A DNA stretch of 64,000 nt from the NCBI GenBank assembly GCA_015350385.1, contig WNKI01000002.1:4498370-4562369 (forward strand), written 5' to 3'. The position numbers and the translations under genes were made by a program. Numbering within the stretch: position 1 is the first letter of the stretch; each line of letters opens with the position of its first letter. This DNA is from Aculops lycopersici (Eukaryota > Arthropoda > Arachnida > Trombidiformes > Eriophyidae). Below are positions 1-10,695 of this stretch, one piece after another. A model generated the notes under the pieces. It was not told the origin of the DNA. It did not search any database and worked only from the letters and a program-made list of their open reading frames with translations.

Positions 1-2399
1 CCATTTCGTCGATTACGTTTGTCTGGAATGTGCGCAAAACTTGCACCGAGGCAAAAGAAATGGCGGCAACCGAAACGGCGATAAACAAGAGCAACTTGTT
101 GCAAGTTCTCGTCTCTCCTCCTGCTAAATCGTAAGCTAGGTTTCAGGTAGCTTGCTTGGCTCAGGTGAATTAAATCAGAGAGCTAGCGTTAGTAAAGCTT
201 GGAGCTTGGATTGTAGAAAAGGCGAGCTCTTTCTCGCCTCGATTAACACACAACAACCTAGATGATGACGTCGACCAAGCGAGCGAGCGAGCCACCACCA
301 CGATGATGTTTACGGCAATGATGATGATGATGATGGGGATTCACAAAGGAGATCAATTTGAGATCAATAAAATTAAGCGCCGCCAGAGGAGAGTGCAATG
401 GTAGAGGTAATAGGAGTTATTGTAACAGAAGTAGGGGCAGAGATGGCGGCAATGGGAAAAGATATAAAAGAGAGAAAAAATTTCCTCTTTGGTTGGTGTT
501 CTCACAAATGGTCCTAGCGAGTTATCACTTGGTATTATGTGCTGCCTTATGTGCTGACCACTTTGAAGCGAGAGAAAGCATCACCACTTTGCCATAGAGA
601 ACAGAGAGACCGAGAGGGAAATCTTACAAATGGCGCAACTAATCATCCTGGTAAATTTAGTTGTCGTCGTGATTTTCAAATTTTACTCCTTATTCTTCAC
701 TCAACGTTAGACCACACTCACTGCTTTTGTTCTGCTCCTACGACCACCAATAATAAGGTGAAGAGTTTTCTCTTTTTATCCTCTCGCTTGAAGCTCTAGC
801 CAAATTTAAGTGTTCAAATGGCTACGAGTTAGTTGAGTAGCAGCAAATGGGAAGCAATCAAACTTAAGCGCGCCAATCTGACCAGTCGATAGGTAAGCCA
901 GGTGAGCCACACGCAGTTGGACTCGTAAAGATTTCCCTCCAAATACCTCACCTGTCCAGCGACAGCAACAGCGACAGCAACAGCAGCAGCAGTAGCGACG
1001 GCGGCCATTGCAACTGCCGCTGGTCTTCACCACATCCAATCTTCTTGCTCTTTGTCGATCATCATGGTCAAGTTTGCGGTTTTTACCTGCGACTAATTGG
1101 AGCAATAGAAGGGAATGTTTCCCTCCCGTTCGCTTCTTCTCTTGTTTATTATACAAAGTCACTCTTCCATTCGTTTGGTTGCTTGCGCGCGCTTCTCTCG
1201 ATATCAAGTGGGATCATTTTCACAATTAGTAGTCGTGCAAGTGGCTACCAGAACTTGAAACTTGTATTTGTGGTTTAGAGAGCAAAGAAGGGGCGCATTC
1301 CAAAGGCGCACTTCACAAACATGAACCTGAACTTGAGTATCGTAGTTGTTGAGGAGCGCGAGGATGAAAATAAAGAATCGAATCGTGACTGCCAATCAAA
1401 GGAATACTTTTCGTATCCAATTCGCTTATCTCAAACGTTCAGTTCGGTTGGCGCAACACAACAATGCGAAAAACAGACCAACCAGATTATCACATAGCTC
1501 CACCACCACCACCATCACTCCATAGTCGACCACTTTTCAAATTCTCGAGGCTACCTGTCGATTATCGAAACCATAATAATGAACTGAGCCAATCGCTTCG
1601 AGGGATCATCTTCAACCACCCAATTCTCTGTCTGTCTGCGTTTATCTATTCGTTGCTGCACCCAAGTCAAGCTTTCAAAATCTAGTTGCCTCTCGAGTTC
1701 GATCGCAAAAGATCACGACTCGCAGGTACGGCGCCTGGAACTTTCTGCTCACAAACTAAATTAAAACATCACTTGCTCTTGCCGCTGAAAGAGTATGATG
1801 TTGATGATGATGCCTAAGAATCTACCCGATCATGTGTCATGCCGCCACCTGCTACAGTATACCTCTACGATCTAGTATATGAGAATGATAGTAAAATCTA
1901 AGCAGCTCACTTGACCTGGGCGACATCATGATTATTATTATTTGCCCGCGCAACCAATTTCTAGCAGAAAACACTGTAGACTAGCGCTTAGTTGTTGGCC
2001 GCGGATCTGATATTGCGTCAATCAAGATGTCGGCGTGAGCTAGATACTCTTTCCAGTGTAAGTTTGCGTTTTAGTTCATGTGGTTGTTGTCGTCTACTGC
2101 TTATTACAATCAGGGGAGACGACACACAGTGGTTTAGTTTATGCAGAGCAAATAGTTTACCTAAAGCCAAACCAAGGAGCAGCACTCGCCTGTCAATCTC
2201 TGTGGCGTCATTCCGCCATCAAGACAGAGTTGGTTGTGGTAGCAGCAACCTCATTGTTTATGTAGTTCATAGGCCCACCACCAGCAGACCAACTAACTGG
2301 TCGATGAGATTCCAACCTGTTTGCTGCTGATGATGATCAGATATCTGTGAAGCATTCAATGTCCGCTGCCAAATGTTAATTCAAAAATGAATACCATTT

Positions 2400-2586
2400 T
2401 CCTCTCTCCCTCTCTCTCTNNNNNNNNNNNNNNNNNNNNCGTACGTACGTACGTACGTACGTACGTACGTACGTACGTACGTTACGTTACGTTACGTCGT
2501 ACGTACGTACGTACGTAGTAGTACGTATACGTACGTACGTAGTACGTACGTACGTACGTACGTACTACGTACTACTACGTACTACG

Positions 2587-2678
<92 letters not shown>
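2400..2678. repeat. Assembly gap inside compound microsatellite: (CT)n, (ACGT)n, (TAC)n, (CT)n
   Basis: CT repeats run into 20 Ns at 2420-2439. Then follow about 130 bp of CGTA/GTAC units with register slips, about 35 bp of TAC triplets, and about 60 bp of CT from roughly 2617 to 2677. The ACGT unit is self-complementary, so either strand can fold on itself. The true length is unknown because of the gap. Confidence 0.95.
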
Positions 2679-2680
<2 letters not shown>

Positions 2681-3060
2681 TTTTCCTCTTTCTCGCTGGC
2701 CGACAATCAATCGATGCAATCGAATGGCCTACCTACTTGTTGCCTACTGAGAGATGAGCGCGTCAGCTTGCGGTCAGTAGTAGGTGAGTGCATTACATAA
2801 GATTCTCATCTATTGCTTGCCAAAACAATTGCCTTAGTTTCGTCGGATGTTGCGTTGAATATTTGGCTCGATAATTTAAGAGAGGAGAAAGGCAGACATT
2901 TAATCAAAGTGGCAAGGAGTTTGAATTTTTCCCTCTGATTGACCATCTTAGATATGAATAGGTATTTCCCCCTCCATCGATCCAATCGATAAACCTAAGC
3001 GCAATGGGAATGTCTTTCATGACTTGAGGCCATCACGCAATCGTCTTTTCACTAGACGAA

Positions 3061-3099
3061 CTCTCTAGTCTGATTGCTATGTCAAATCAGACTAGAGAG
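3061..3099. repeat. Perfect 15-bp inverted repeat with 9-nt loop
   Basis: The arm CTCTCTAGTCTGATT (3061-3075) is exactly the reverse complement of AATCAGACTAGAGAG (3085-3099), with nine bases between. Pairing does not continue beyond the arms. Its function is unknown; it is shorter than a usual microRNA precursor. Confidence 0.85.
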
Positions 3100-4532
3100 C
3101 TGCTTGACGGTGACTTGATGTCGACTCTTGATTCGTTTGTTGGATAGGAAGAAGCTTACAATTGCTTAAAAGGTTGATATCTTTCAGAGAGAGAGGACGA
3201 CATACAAAGATTCAGATATACTCTTACCTTTTCCTCTTCCATTCAATCGACTGCAAGGCGCAATCTTCGCATTGTTATCAACTAGCACCAAAGCCGCAAC
3301 CCAAATCTTAAAGTGCCCTCCTTTACCTCTGCCTTTTATCTATCTGTCGATCCATCCATCTATTTGTGAGAATTACGATTGAATTGAGTCACGCCAAACA
3401 AGAAAAAAGGAGACGACTATTGGGTGCTTAAGTAATCGGTGGGTCTTCCGTTCGCAGAGGACACATACCTGAACTCTATATAACAGTGCGCCTTTGTTTG
3501 GCCTTAGGCGACATGACATGTGGCGCAGTGTCCATCTAATGAGACGTAACAGGTGTCCATTGCACTCATTCTCTTCTGTGACTACTGAAATTAAAGATCG
3601 ACTGAAGAATGATCAATCTTTTCACCTGATCGTTTGAAAGCTCGATTTGATAGTAGGAGCGGAGGCAAGTCATTAGAGAGAAGCTAGAAAGAGTTCAACT
3701 GTCGCAAATTGGACTCATTAGACGGGGAAATGTTTGTTGCCTCGAGGGGAAAACGGTAACTGGAGGCCGTCAATAGGTCAGGAATGGTGTGTATGTGTGG
3801 ATGTGTTTCGGTTACAATGAAAGATCGAGAGATCTCGTGACCTAACCAATTAAAGATGTGTGCAATCTTCCTCTCTCTCCCTTCTAAATCGAGTTAACCT
3901 GTTAGTGGAGCTTTTTGCTTCCAAGTCAAGCGAGATTCAATCTAAACGTTTGATCTCGTTTAGCTTGATTCAAAAATTTTCTAAAAGTCAGACTCGAGAG
4001 AAAGAGATGAGAAGAGAAGAGAAGGCCAGATTATCGATCAAGAGAAGTCAATGAGAGGAGGAAGCGCGAATCTGTTTCTCCTCCTAACTTACTATCGGTG
4101 TTGTAACACTCCGATCGGGTAATTCCACTAGAAATGTGTTATAATTGCATCTACGCAACCAACGCGGCAAAGCACGACTGAGGCTTTCATTTAGTCGCGC
4201 TAATCAAAGCCACCTGTGCACCTGAGAAGAGGTAAAGAGTGCACTTTAGCCACCAATGAGCCCGCTCGACCGCAATGAGATTAACGATTCCTCACTCTAG
4301 CATAATAATTTGATTGATTTGATTTTAATCTCATCGACATCGATGAGATCAGTGTACTCTATCTATCTGCAGTCTCCGGAATTCTTTCACTGGCTCCTCG
4401 AGTTGAGAGATCTAGTCGAGGCTACACAGGAGGGGACTATTCATGAAGATAACAATCTGTAATTTGTAGCCACCTATCGGTATGAACTCATACTAACGAA
4501 TCACCTTCTATCGAATCTACACCATCCTTTAG

Positions 4533-5217
4533 GTACTCGGGCCAACAGTCAATCGGAATGCCGAAGCTGGATAAGTCACCTGCTCAGCTAAGTGGCAACA
4601 GCAATAACCTTGTCCATAGTACGACAAATGGTAATGGCGCTAATCATCGCGGGTCCGCTGCAAACGCGGCAGCAGCAGCAGTAGCGATCAGACAGCATCC
4701 GGCTTACACCGATCTTAACAGGTCGCCACCTAGTTACGCGACAACCAATTCATTATCGGCGCACAATCCCGCCGCGGCGGCGGCTGCGGCCACCGTGGTG
4801 GCAGGCGCCTATTCAGGAGCAACTGCATCTGATGGAAATCAGCAACATATCAACCCTTACATGAGTCAACACCACCATGGCCATAATCAGCACAATACCC
4901 AGCATTCACACAGTACAGGTGGAGTCCACCACGCAACAGGACCCCACAATCACCACCACCACTTGCACTCGCTTGTCGCGCAAACCCAAGTGGCCAATGG
5001 TGTCGCCTCGATGCATCAGCAATTAAGCAATCCGTACTCGGCGGGCGCCGTAGCCGCTTCGGTGGTTGCGGCTAATGGTCAGACGATGTTACAAACTGCT
5101 GGAGCATCCGATCATCATCACCACTATCATCACAACACCTGGGCCGCAGCAAGTCCGCACCATCACCACGCTTATTACAATACACACCCTCACCTGCACA
5201 CTGCAGCATTTCATTAG
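4533..5217 (+). CDS. 3'-terminal exon of a His/Ala/Asn-rich protein (partial)
   Basis: A frame open from the AG at 4531-4532 to TAG at 5215-5217 gives about 228 residues. The first in-frame Met is at 4558, but the frame reads upstream as YSGQQSIG back to the acceptor, so I take this as a C-terminal exon with the rest outside the window or in unrecognised exons. The product is low in complexity: poly-Ala runs, several His runs (HHHH) and Asn/Ser stretches, ending in a His/Tyr-rich tail. No folded domain is visible. Such tails are common in developmental transcription factors and RNA-binding proteins, but the family is not recognisable. ATTAAA at 5251-5256, 34 nt after the stop, is a likely poly(A) signal. 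The ATG at 4558 could instead start a small independent gene. Confidence 0.6.
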
Positions 5218-5250
5218 CATCACTAAAATGTGTTGCTATGTACATAATAT

Positions 5251-5256
5251 ATTAAA
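5251..5256 (+). terminator. Poly(A) signal ATTAAA for the His-rich exon
   Basis: An ATTAAA hexamer lies 34 nt downstream of the stop at 5217, at a usual distance for a short 3' UTR. The next gene converges from the other strand and ends at 5400, so the two 3' ends are very close. Confidence 0.5.
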
Positions 5257-5399
5257 GATGATAACAAAAAGACTCACTTGGTTGCATCTCTATCCGATTT
5301 TTTGTCTGTATGTTTGTTTTGGTTCGATTTGTCTCAATCGAGTGTTTTTAATATAGCTTCTTCATGTATTTTGGTGGTTTATGGATCAATTAATTTAAA

Positions 5400-6980
5400 T
5401 CAACAGATTTGGACTGGGTCCTCGTCGGTCTCAGATATGCTTATGTGGACTTTGTTTTGCAGTATTTCGCTTAGTGTAGACTTCCAGTGTTGGAGGAACC
5501 CTCGCTCGGCGTTGGTATGCTCCACTAATATCACAGAGCTATCGTGATGTATAGCGTCTAGGATGTCGTGATGCGACATCTCGCCTGTAATGAACAACTG
5601 TGCCCCGCAACCCTTGAGCACACTTCCGCCAGAACCGGCGCAAACTGCAAAGGATTTGATGGACGATTGTTGATCATGACAGGGGGCTAGTGCTAACCTT
5701 AGAGAACTCAACTTGAGGTGCTGTTTGACTCTACTTATAACATTGGCAATCGTTACAGGACTAGCCAAGTGACAGATTCGGCCCAATCCAATGGGTGATT
5801 GGATTTTATCTGGGATAGGATTGGTCTTCTCTTGAGCTGGTAATTTACAGGCAATCTCACGTGGCTCAAACAGGCTGGCTAGCCAATCGTTCATTCCATT
5901 TGGTACAACATCTAAGGCAGTGTGTGGACTGTAAACGGTAATATTATTCCTCAATAGTGTAAACATGGCCCTGTCTTTCCAATTTGCATCGGCATCAAAT
6001 CGCTTGACCGCACCAAATATTGGCGGGTGGTAGCTAATGATCATTTGGCAAGCAGTATCTACAGCCTCTGAGGCCACGGCCTCGCTTAAATCAATCGTTA
6101 ACATAATATGCTTGATTACAACAGACTCTGGCATGACGATACCACCAACAGCCGAGGTGGATCTAACTTGGGGCGGTTTCAATATGACACCCGTGTTGTC
6201 CCAACTTTCGGCCAAACTTGGAGGACATAGAGTTTGAATCTTCTTGATGGCATCATCTAGGAGTACACCCGGCGCTTGTGATAATGTTGTCATATTAGTC
6301 TTACTTCTAGCTGTAAATGGAGGTAGTGAGCCCTGAGTGGGGATCGCAATATTGAATATGGATTGTTGAACTTTAAATAATTCATCTTCACTAATCTCCT
6401 CGAATGGGCCATCTTTTATTGCCCTCTTGTGCTTGGCAGCTTTGGTGTGTTTCATAAGCTCACTTCGACCAGCAACTATGATACATTTACATGCAACACA
6501 AAGTGCCTTTGTCGGGTCACTAGGCACCTTTCTAACCCATGGCGAGAAAGAAGGCTCTTTGAGCCAATTGTCATTGAAATGCCTGCCACCCCTTTTAGGC
6601 GTCATCTCAGCAGAAACCACTGCACCATTCATTGCCGGCGGTTGTGGATCCACTGATGCTCGCACCAGGGCGAGATGATGGTCTGGTGCGAGGTTTGGAT
6701 TATTTATATGCTTACGGTGCTTGGCCGACTTTGCATGAGCTAAGAGTCCTTTCTTGTGGGCGTGTAACTTGGCACGACAAAATCTACAATAGGCAGCATA
6801 AGCATCGGACGTGCAAGCCGTCAACCAATCCCTGAGTTCTTTATCCAGCTCCCAAGCCCTCTTGTACTTTTGCTTATATGTATTCCTCTGGCCACCGCCA
6901 CCGCTGCTTATTGATTCATCCTTTGCATCTGCATCCTGAGCTGCGCCAGTGGCACTTGGTTCCTGAGATTGAGCATCCAT
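5400..6980 (-). CDS. NIF3-like protein with two N-terminal zinc fingers (fusion)
   Basis: One intronless frame of 526 aa, ATG at 6980-6978 and TGA at 5402-5400. Residues about 235-526 match the NIF3/NIF3L1 family: SLAESWDNTG near 255-264, the metal-site motif SYHPPIF (H318), SPHTALDVVPNGMNDWL (D357), TGEMSHHD (H470, H471), EHTNAERG (E487, E492) and a C-terminal SETDEDP. Family members bind a dimetal centre; their biochemical role is poorly defined. Residues 1-230 are not part of NIF3. They hold two fingers with the same spacing, C65-x2-C68-x13-H82-x5-H88 and C161-x2-C164-x13-H178-x5-H184, each preceded by a Trp-containing segment, as in BED/Su(var)3-7-like fingers. Human NIF3L1 is about 377 aa and lacks these. 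An internal Met at 230 lies just before the NIF3 domain and could start a short isoform. A metal-dependent nucleic-acid or chromatin role is inference. Confidence 0.88.
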   Translation of the reverse strand: MDAQSQEPSATGAAQDADAKDESISSGGGGQRNTYKQKYKRAWELDKELRDWLTACTSDAYAAYCRFCRAKLHAHKKGLLAHAKSAKHRKHINNPNLAPDHHLALVRASVDPQPPAMNGAVVSAEMTPKRGGRHFNDNWLKEPSFSPWVRKVPSDPTKALCVACKCIIVAGRSELMKHTKAAKHKRAIKDGPFEEISEDELFKVQQSIFNIAIPTQGSLPPFTARSKTNMTTLSQAPGVLLDDAIKKIQTLCPPSLAESWDNTGVILKPPQVRSTSAVGGIVMPESVVIKHIMLTIDLSEAVASEAVDTACQMIISYHPPIFGAVKRFDADANWKDRAMFTLLRNNITVYSPHTALDVVPNGMNDWLASLFEPREIACKLPAQEKTNPIPDKIQSPIGLGRICHLASPVTIANVISRVKQHLKLSSLRLALAPCHDQQSSIKSFAVCAGSGGSVLKGCGAQLFITGEMSHHDILDAIHHDSSVILVEHTNAERGFLQHWKSTLSEILQNKVHISISETDEDPVQIC

Positions 6981-7409
6981 AATAGTGGTTGCCTAATAAG
7001 TTGGAACAAGACAACAACAATAACAGTGATAACACCTGCAACTCATCTATCAACATGAAAGTGTTCTAGTTTTTTGTTTAGTTGGTTTAGATGTGGATAA
7101 TAATTTTCCCGAAATGGCGAAGGATGTAGTGCGATCATTTTACGCTGCACGCACAGATAAATAAAAGTGGTGCCATAGTAGCCTCGCCTCTTTGCACTAG
7201 AAAATACTTGCGCGAGCGTGCACTCATTATGGCGGACTTTTCAAAATACCCAAATTTCTCCGCAATGGAAATCCCCAAATCTTGGGATGTCTCATAGATT
7301 GATACTTCCTAATAGTGCACCAGATTTTATAGATGAACGAGAAAACATTATCTATCTTGTATCACAGATCTATAGTGTTCAGTCTTGGTAACATGGGTGT
7401 CAAGTCGAA
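6981..7409. other. Intergenic spacer between the NIF3 fusion start and the SYF2 end
   Basis: Both flanking genes are on the minus strand. The spacer should hold the promoter and 5' UTR of the NIF3-fusion gene and the short 3' UTR of SYF2. On the minus strand only a variant signal (TATAAA, plus-strand TTTATA near 7325) was seen for SYF2. No open frame of note. Confidence 0.6.
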
Positions 7410-8063
7410 TCAGAGTGCTGTTCCACGTTCAAAATTCTGCTTGATCTCTTGCGTGTATTTGCCATAGAACCTTTCAAGCTTTTCGTTAAACTTCTTGTTT
7501 CGTTCATTGATATAATCAACATCAGCATCCTCGTCGAATCTCCTACGTCTACTTCGTTTACTTCTAGTTTCAATTTGTTTTTGAACATCATTAACCATTC
7601 GATCAATACCATCTTGGGAATCCTTGATCAGCGAGGTCTTGGACGTCTCGCCATCTTTTAGGTAGAACTTCTCCTCGCCCAACTCCTCTTTGAGCGAGTT
7701 GTATTCCTCCATGTCTGGTTTATATTGCTTTGTCATACGGTCGTACTGTCGCTTGGTTGCGGTTTCAAAGTCTACGAAACCAGTTTCTTGGCGTTTCTTG
7801 CTAGATTTTTGTCTATCCCACTTTTCTAACTCGTCAGCCTGTAAGTCTAAACTCTTCTGTTTTAGGTAATCTTGACCACTTTCCTCAATCTTCTGCTTCT
7901 CCTCCTCATATTTGATTTTCTTCAAGTCTCGCTCAACCTTCTTCTCCCAGTTCGCTGGCTTCTTTGCCCTCTCATTCTCCTCGAGAACCTCCTTGAAATT
8001 TGCGTGACTAGCCTGCTTTCTCCTCTCCTTAAGCTTTTGCAATTTGGTTTTGAAATCTTCCAT
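7410..8063 (-). CDS. SYF2: Pre-mRNA-splicing factor SYF2
   Basis: An intronless 217-aa frame, ATG at 8063-8061 and TGA at 7412-7410. It is highly charged and helical, rich in Lys, Glu and Arg. Family hallmarks are visible: an N-terminal LKERRKQASHANFKEV segment, the KKPANWEKK motif, the central FVDFETATKRQYDRMTKQ block and a C-terminal YINERNKKFNEKLERFYGKYT block. SYF2 (GCIP-interacting p29) belongs to the NineTeen/Prp19-associated part of the spliceosome and acts in the nucleus. The length is close to the family norm (about 240 aa). The ATG choice is supported because the conserved N terminus begins directly after it. It is divergent with the gene at 8451, 387 bp away. Confidence 0.93.
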   Translation of the reverse strand: MEDFKTKLQKLKERRKQASHANFKEVLEENERAKKPANWEKKVERDLKKIKYEEEKQKIEESGQDYLKQKSLDLQADELEKWDRQKSSKKRQETGFVDFETATKRQYDRMTKQYKPDMEEYNSLKEELGEEKFYLKDGETSKTSLIKDSQDGIDRMVNDVQKQIETRSKRSRRRRFDEDADVDYINERNKKFNEKLERFYGKYTQEIKQNFERGTAL

Positions 8064-8450
8064 GATAAATCTGGGTTTGCGAACGTATACGTATATAATG
8101 ATGAATAGACTAAATTATTCAATGCATACAGACCAGATAGACAGGTTTTGGGATAAACAAATAAAGACTAAGCTTTCTACGCCAAAATCAGAAAAATTCG
8201 ATTTGTTTACTTGAAATGTTATGTGAGAAAATGCCCATTGTTTGCATGCATTTGTGCCCTAATGCGCAGCGCACACAATTTTACCCTGATTCCTCTAGCG
8301 GGCCAAACATTATTTCCTTGTCTGCATGATATATGCTACGGCCGCAAAAAGTAAACCGTTAATTATTGTTGAGGGTGCAAATTCATGGATAGAAATATAA
8401 TAATTTTCTGATACACATTTGGGGCAGTCAAATTCAACTTTCACATTTTG
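8064..8450. promoter_or_regulatory. Divergent intergenic region (SYF2 / 284-aa gene)
   Basis: 387 bp separate the two start codons, so this segment probably contains both promoters. No clear TATA box is at the expected place for either gene. The sequence is AT-rich, with no meaningful open frame. Assignment as a shared promoter rests on gene orientation only. Confidence 0.5.
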
Positions 8451-9305
8451 ATGGCGGCCGAGGAATCGACTGACTCGCCGGCTTTTCGTCTGAGGCCGAG
8501 ACGGGGGGCGCCAAAACAATATTACACAGTTAGATTGGAGTATTCAGCAAATCCGGCTGCATTTATTCGAACTGAACGCCCAAGAACAGGAGCCAGTAAA
8601 AGAAAGACTGCAAATTCAAATGGACGAAACAGAAATAGGAATGGTAATATAAACGCTGGCACGGGAAAATATACGAAGAACGCGAAGACTGGCTCAGCAC
8701 CGGGCCCGGGCCCCATAGACTACCAGGTACCTGTTGTCAAAACTAAGGAGCAGCGCGAGCGCGAGGAGAGACGGAAGCGTCTGCATCGAGAGTTATCCTC
8801 ATCAATAACTAACAACACTAACACTGTGATAAGTGCCTTCCTGCAGCGCAAGCACCTAGATGAACTTGAACCAGAGACTATTTATAAGCACGAATATATT
8901 GTGCTCAAGATACTTAGCCAGCTAAATGGAACGAAATTTTTGGGTCAGGATGCTGTATCGGAATTGAAGGTTCAGGTTGACCTGGCAAAAGAGTTTGCAA
9001 ATGAAGCTATGATTGTTCCTGGCAAGTTTATGAACTTGGGCAAGTTCAAAACTGGCCCCAAGATTGAGCCAACCATATCAGTTGCGATCAGCAACTCACC
9101 CACCGGAACTGCGGGTCATGCCAAATTAGAACCTGATACACCCACCCAACAGCTCCTGCCATTTGAAGTGATTGCCAAGACCACTACCATAACGAATCCA
9201 CTGGGAGGAATGCCCAGGTTCAAGCCCATAGTTCCCTTCGTTAGTATCACAGACAAGGTTGATCAACCCCAAGAACCTTACGTTCAATCGTCGGCCGGCC
9301 CATGA
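8451..9305 (+). CDS. Unrecognised 284-aa basic protein
   Basis: ATG at 8451 (the frame is open 3 nt further, but with TTG) to TGA at 9303-9305. The start MAAEESTDSPAFRLRPRRG is rich in Arg/Pro. Residues about 50-75 are an Asn/Arg-rich low-complexity stretch. Residues about 95-115 form a charged KEQREREERRKRLHREL helix, followed by a more ordered block (about 120-205) with HLDELEPETIYKHEYIVLKILSQLNG and an amphipathic segment ending in a Pro/Gly-rich part. The tail is Pro/Thr-rich. There is no signal peptide or membrane segment. Balanced composition in the middle, the divergent position next to SYF2 and a good start context argue for a real gene. I do not recognise the family; the basic N terminus fits a nuclear protein, which is inference. 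Confidence 0.7.
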   Translation: MAAEESTDSPAFRLRPRRGAPKQYYTVRLEYSANPAAFIRTERPRTGASKRKTANSNGRNRNRNGNINAGTGKYTKNAKTGSAPGPGPIDYQVPVVKTKEQREREERRKRLHRELSSSITNNTNTVISAFLQRKHLDELEPETIYKHEYIVLKILSQLNGTKFLGQDAVSELKVQVDLAKEFANEAMIVPGKFMNLGKFKTGPKIEPTISVAISNSPTGTAGHAKLEPDTPTQQLLPFEVIAKTTTITNPLGGMPRFKPIVPFVSITDKVDQPQEPYVQSSAGP

Positions 9306-10324
9306 ATATTGGCGTTTTTGTTCAAACTCGGCCCAAATATTGTTGTCTCTTTGCTCAAGAAAAAGGCCGAAATTTGTTGAAATACAAGAAAATCTGACAC
9401 AGGATCTCTCATTGACAACTTGGGGAACTTCCACCCCCATCTTTGGCCCCTAATTCTTTCGACCTATGCTCTAAAAGGAGGGTGAAAAACTGAAACTCCC
9501 ATCGGGTACTGCACTAATTTTGGGCCGAAATGGCAAATTTTTTGTTTTGGTTCACATAACATTGTTGGAACAAGAAATGCAGCTCTCTACCGGCCGGCAT
9601 AACCAATGCATGTGCCAGCGACAACGACGAGTTAGCGAGAAAAAAGAGCCGAGTTGCGAGAGGCAACGTCGTTCTGTGTCGGTATCGTCGTCAACTGCGA
9701 TAGCAAGTCCACTGCGGCGAGTTTAATGCAAAGACACACACACAGACGCACGCACATATTGATCGCCTCCAAAATGTGTGTTTCGCGGATAGAGCGGCGG
9801 CGGCAACCGAGCAGACGGACGGACGGCAACTGGATTTGTGACTCTTTACTGCTGCTGCTGCCTCCACTGCCAGTGCCATCGCCACTGTCGTCTACACAAA
9901 GCATAGCCAAATGGGCGACCGCACAGAGCGGCAACGTCGTCGTCATCGCGTTGCCTCCGCTTACTCTGCTCCCTCGCTCTGGCCCTGTGGTTGCTCCGCC
10001 GCAAGGCGGCGCGAGCAAAACGCTTGTGCCGCTGGCCGCCGACGCTGCTGCAGCAGCGTCGGCGGCACCCGAGATCGAGGAGCACACGGGGCGAGACACA
10101 CGCACAGACAGACGGACACATGCAGACTTGAGCGAGCATTCAACACACAGACACACTCTTTTTCTGTATTCTCTATGGAGAGAGAGAAAGAGAAGAATCC
10201 CAGTAATAGTCAAGCACGAGAGGCAGCCATGGGCAGCAAGAGCAAAAGCAGCAGTAGTGTAGAATAAATAAAATAAAATCTATTTCACCATTTCCATTTC
10301 ATCTTATTATTATATCATCACAAT

Positions 10325-10345
10325 TATATATATATATATATATAT
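10325..10345. repeat. (TA)n microsatellite
   Basis: About ten TA units upstream of the DDX3 gene, between AATAAA-like motifs and the G-poor leader region. Confidence 0.95.
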
Positions 10346-10684
10346 CTATCTTTCTCAGATATTTCTCTTTAGATACAGATACATAAACACACAATAATTG
10401 ACCTACAATAACTGACATCACAAAACAACCATTAGGATTATATACAATTACTATTAGAATTATTCTATTCTATTCTGATACATTATTATTAACAACCTCA
10501 TAATCATTATCAAAATCCTCATCGCCTAACCATACCATAAACCACAACCACCACCACGAACATAACGCGCGCGCTAATAAAAAGCCACCAACTCAACTAT
10601 ATTATATAACACACAATCACACGCGACATACAATTGATTTGAGAAGCTCAGCATCAATTATTATCAACATCATAAAATTATAAC

Positions 10685-10695
10685 TATATATAAAT
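10685..10695 (+). promoter_or_regulatory. Possible TATA box of DDX3
   Basis: TATATATAAAT lies about 45-55 nt before the DDX3 start codon at 10740. If it works as a TATA box, transcription would begin near 10715 and leave a leader of about 25 nt. The region is AT-rich, so chance occurrence is possible. Confidence 0.4.

Larger units (their letters stand above)
1..4532. other. Non-coding stretch upstream of the His-rich exon
   Basis: No convincing coding exon was seen on either strand; the open frames are short, low in complexity and overlap in several frames. It holds a 20-N gap, an ACGT-type repeat, a long CT array and a perfect 15-bp inverted repeat (listed separately). It ends in a pyrimidine-rich tract and AG at 4531-4532, so at least its right end is probably the intron before the exon at 4533. 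Confidence 0.6.

Noticed and set aside
9632..10267. Open frames of 118-202 codons on both strands before DDX3
   Set aside because: Both strands are open over the same GC-rich stretch with CA/GA repeats. The products are Arg/Ser/Thr-rich without features. The ATG at 10229 (MGSKSKSSSSVE) looks like a myristoylation start but stops after 12 residues.
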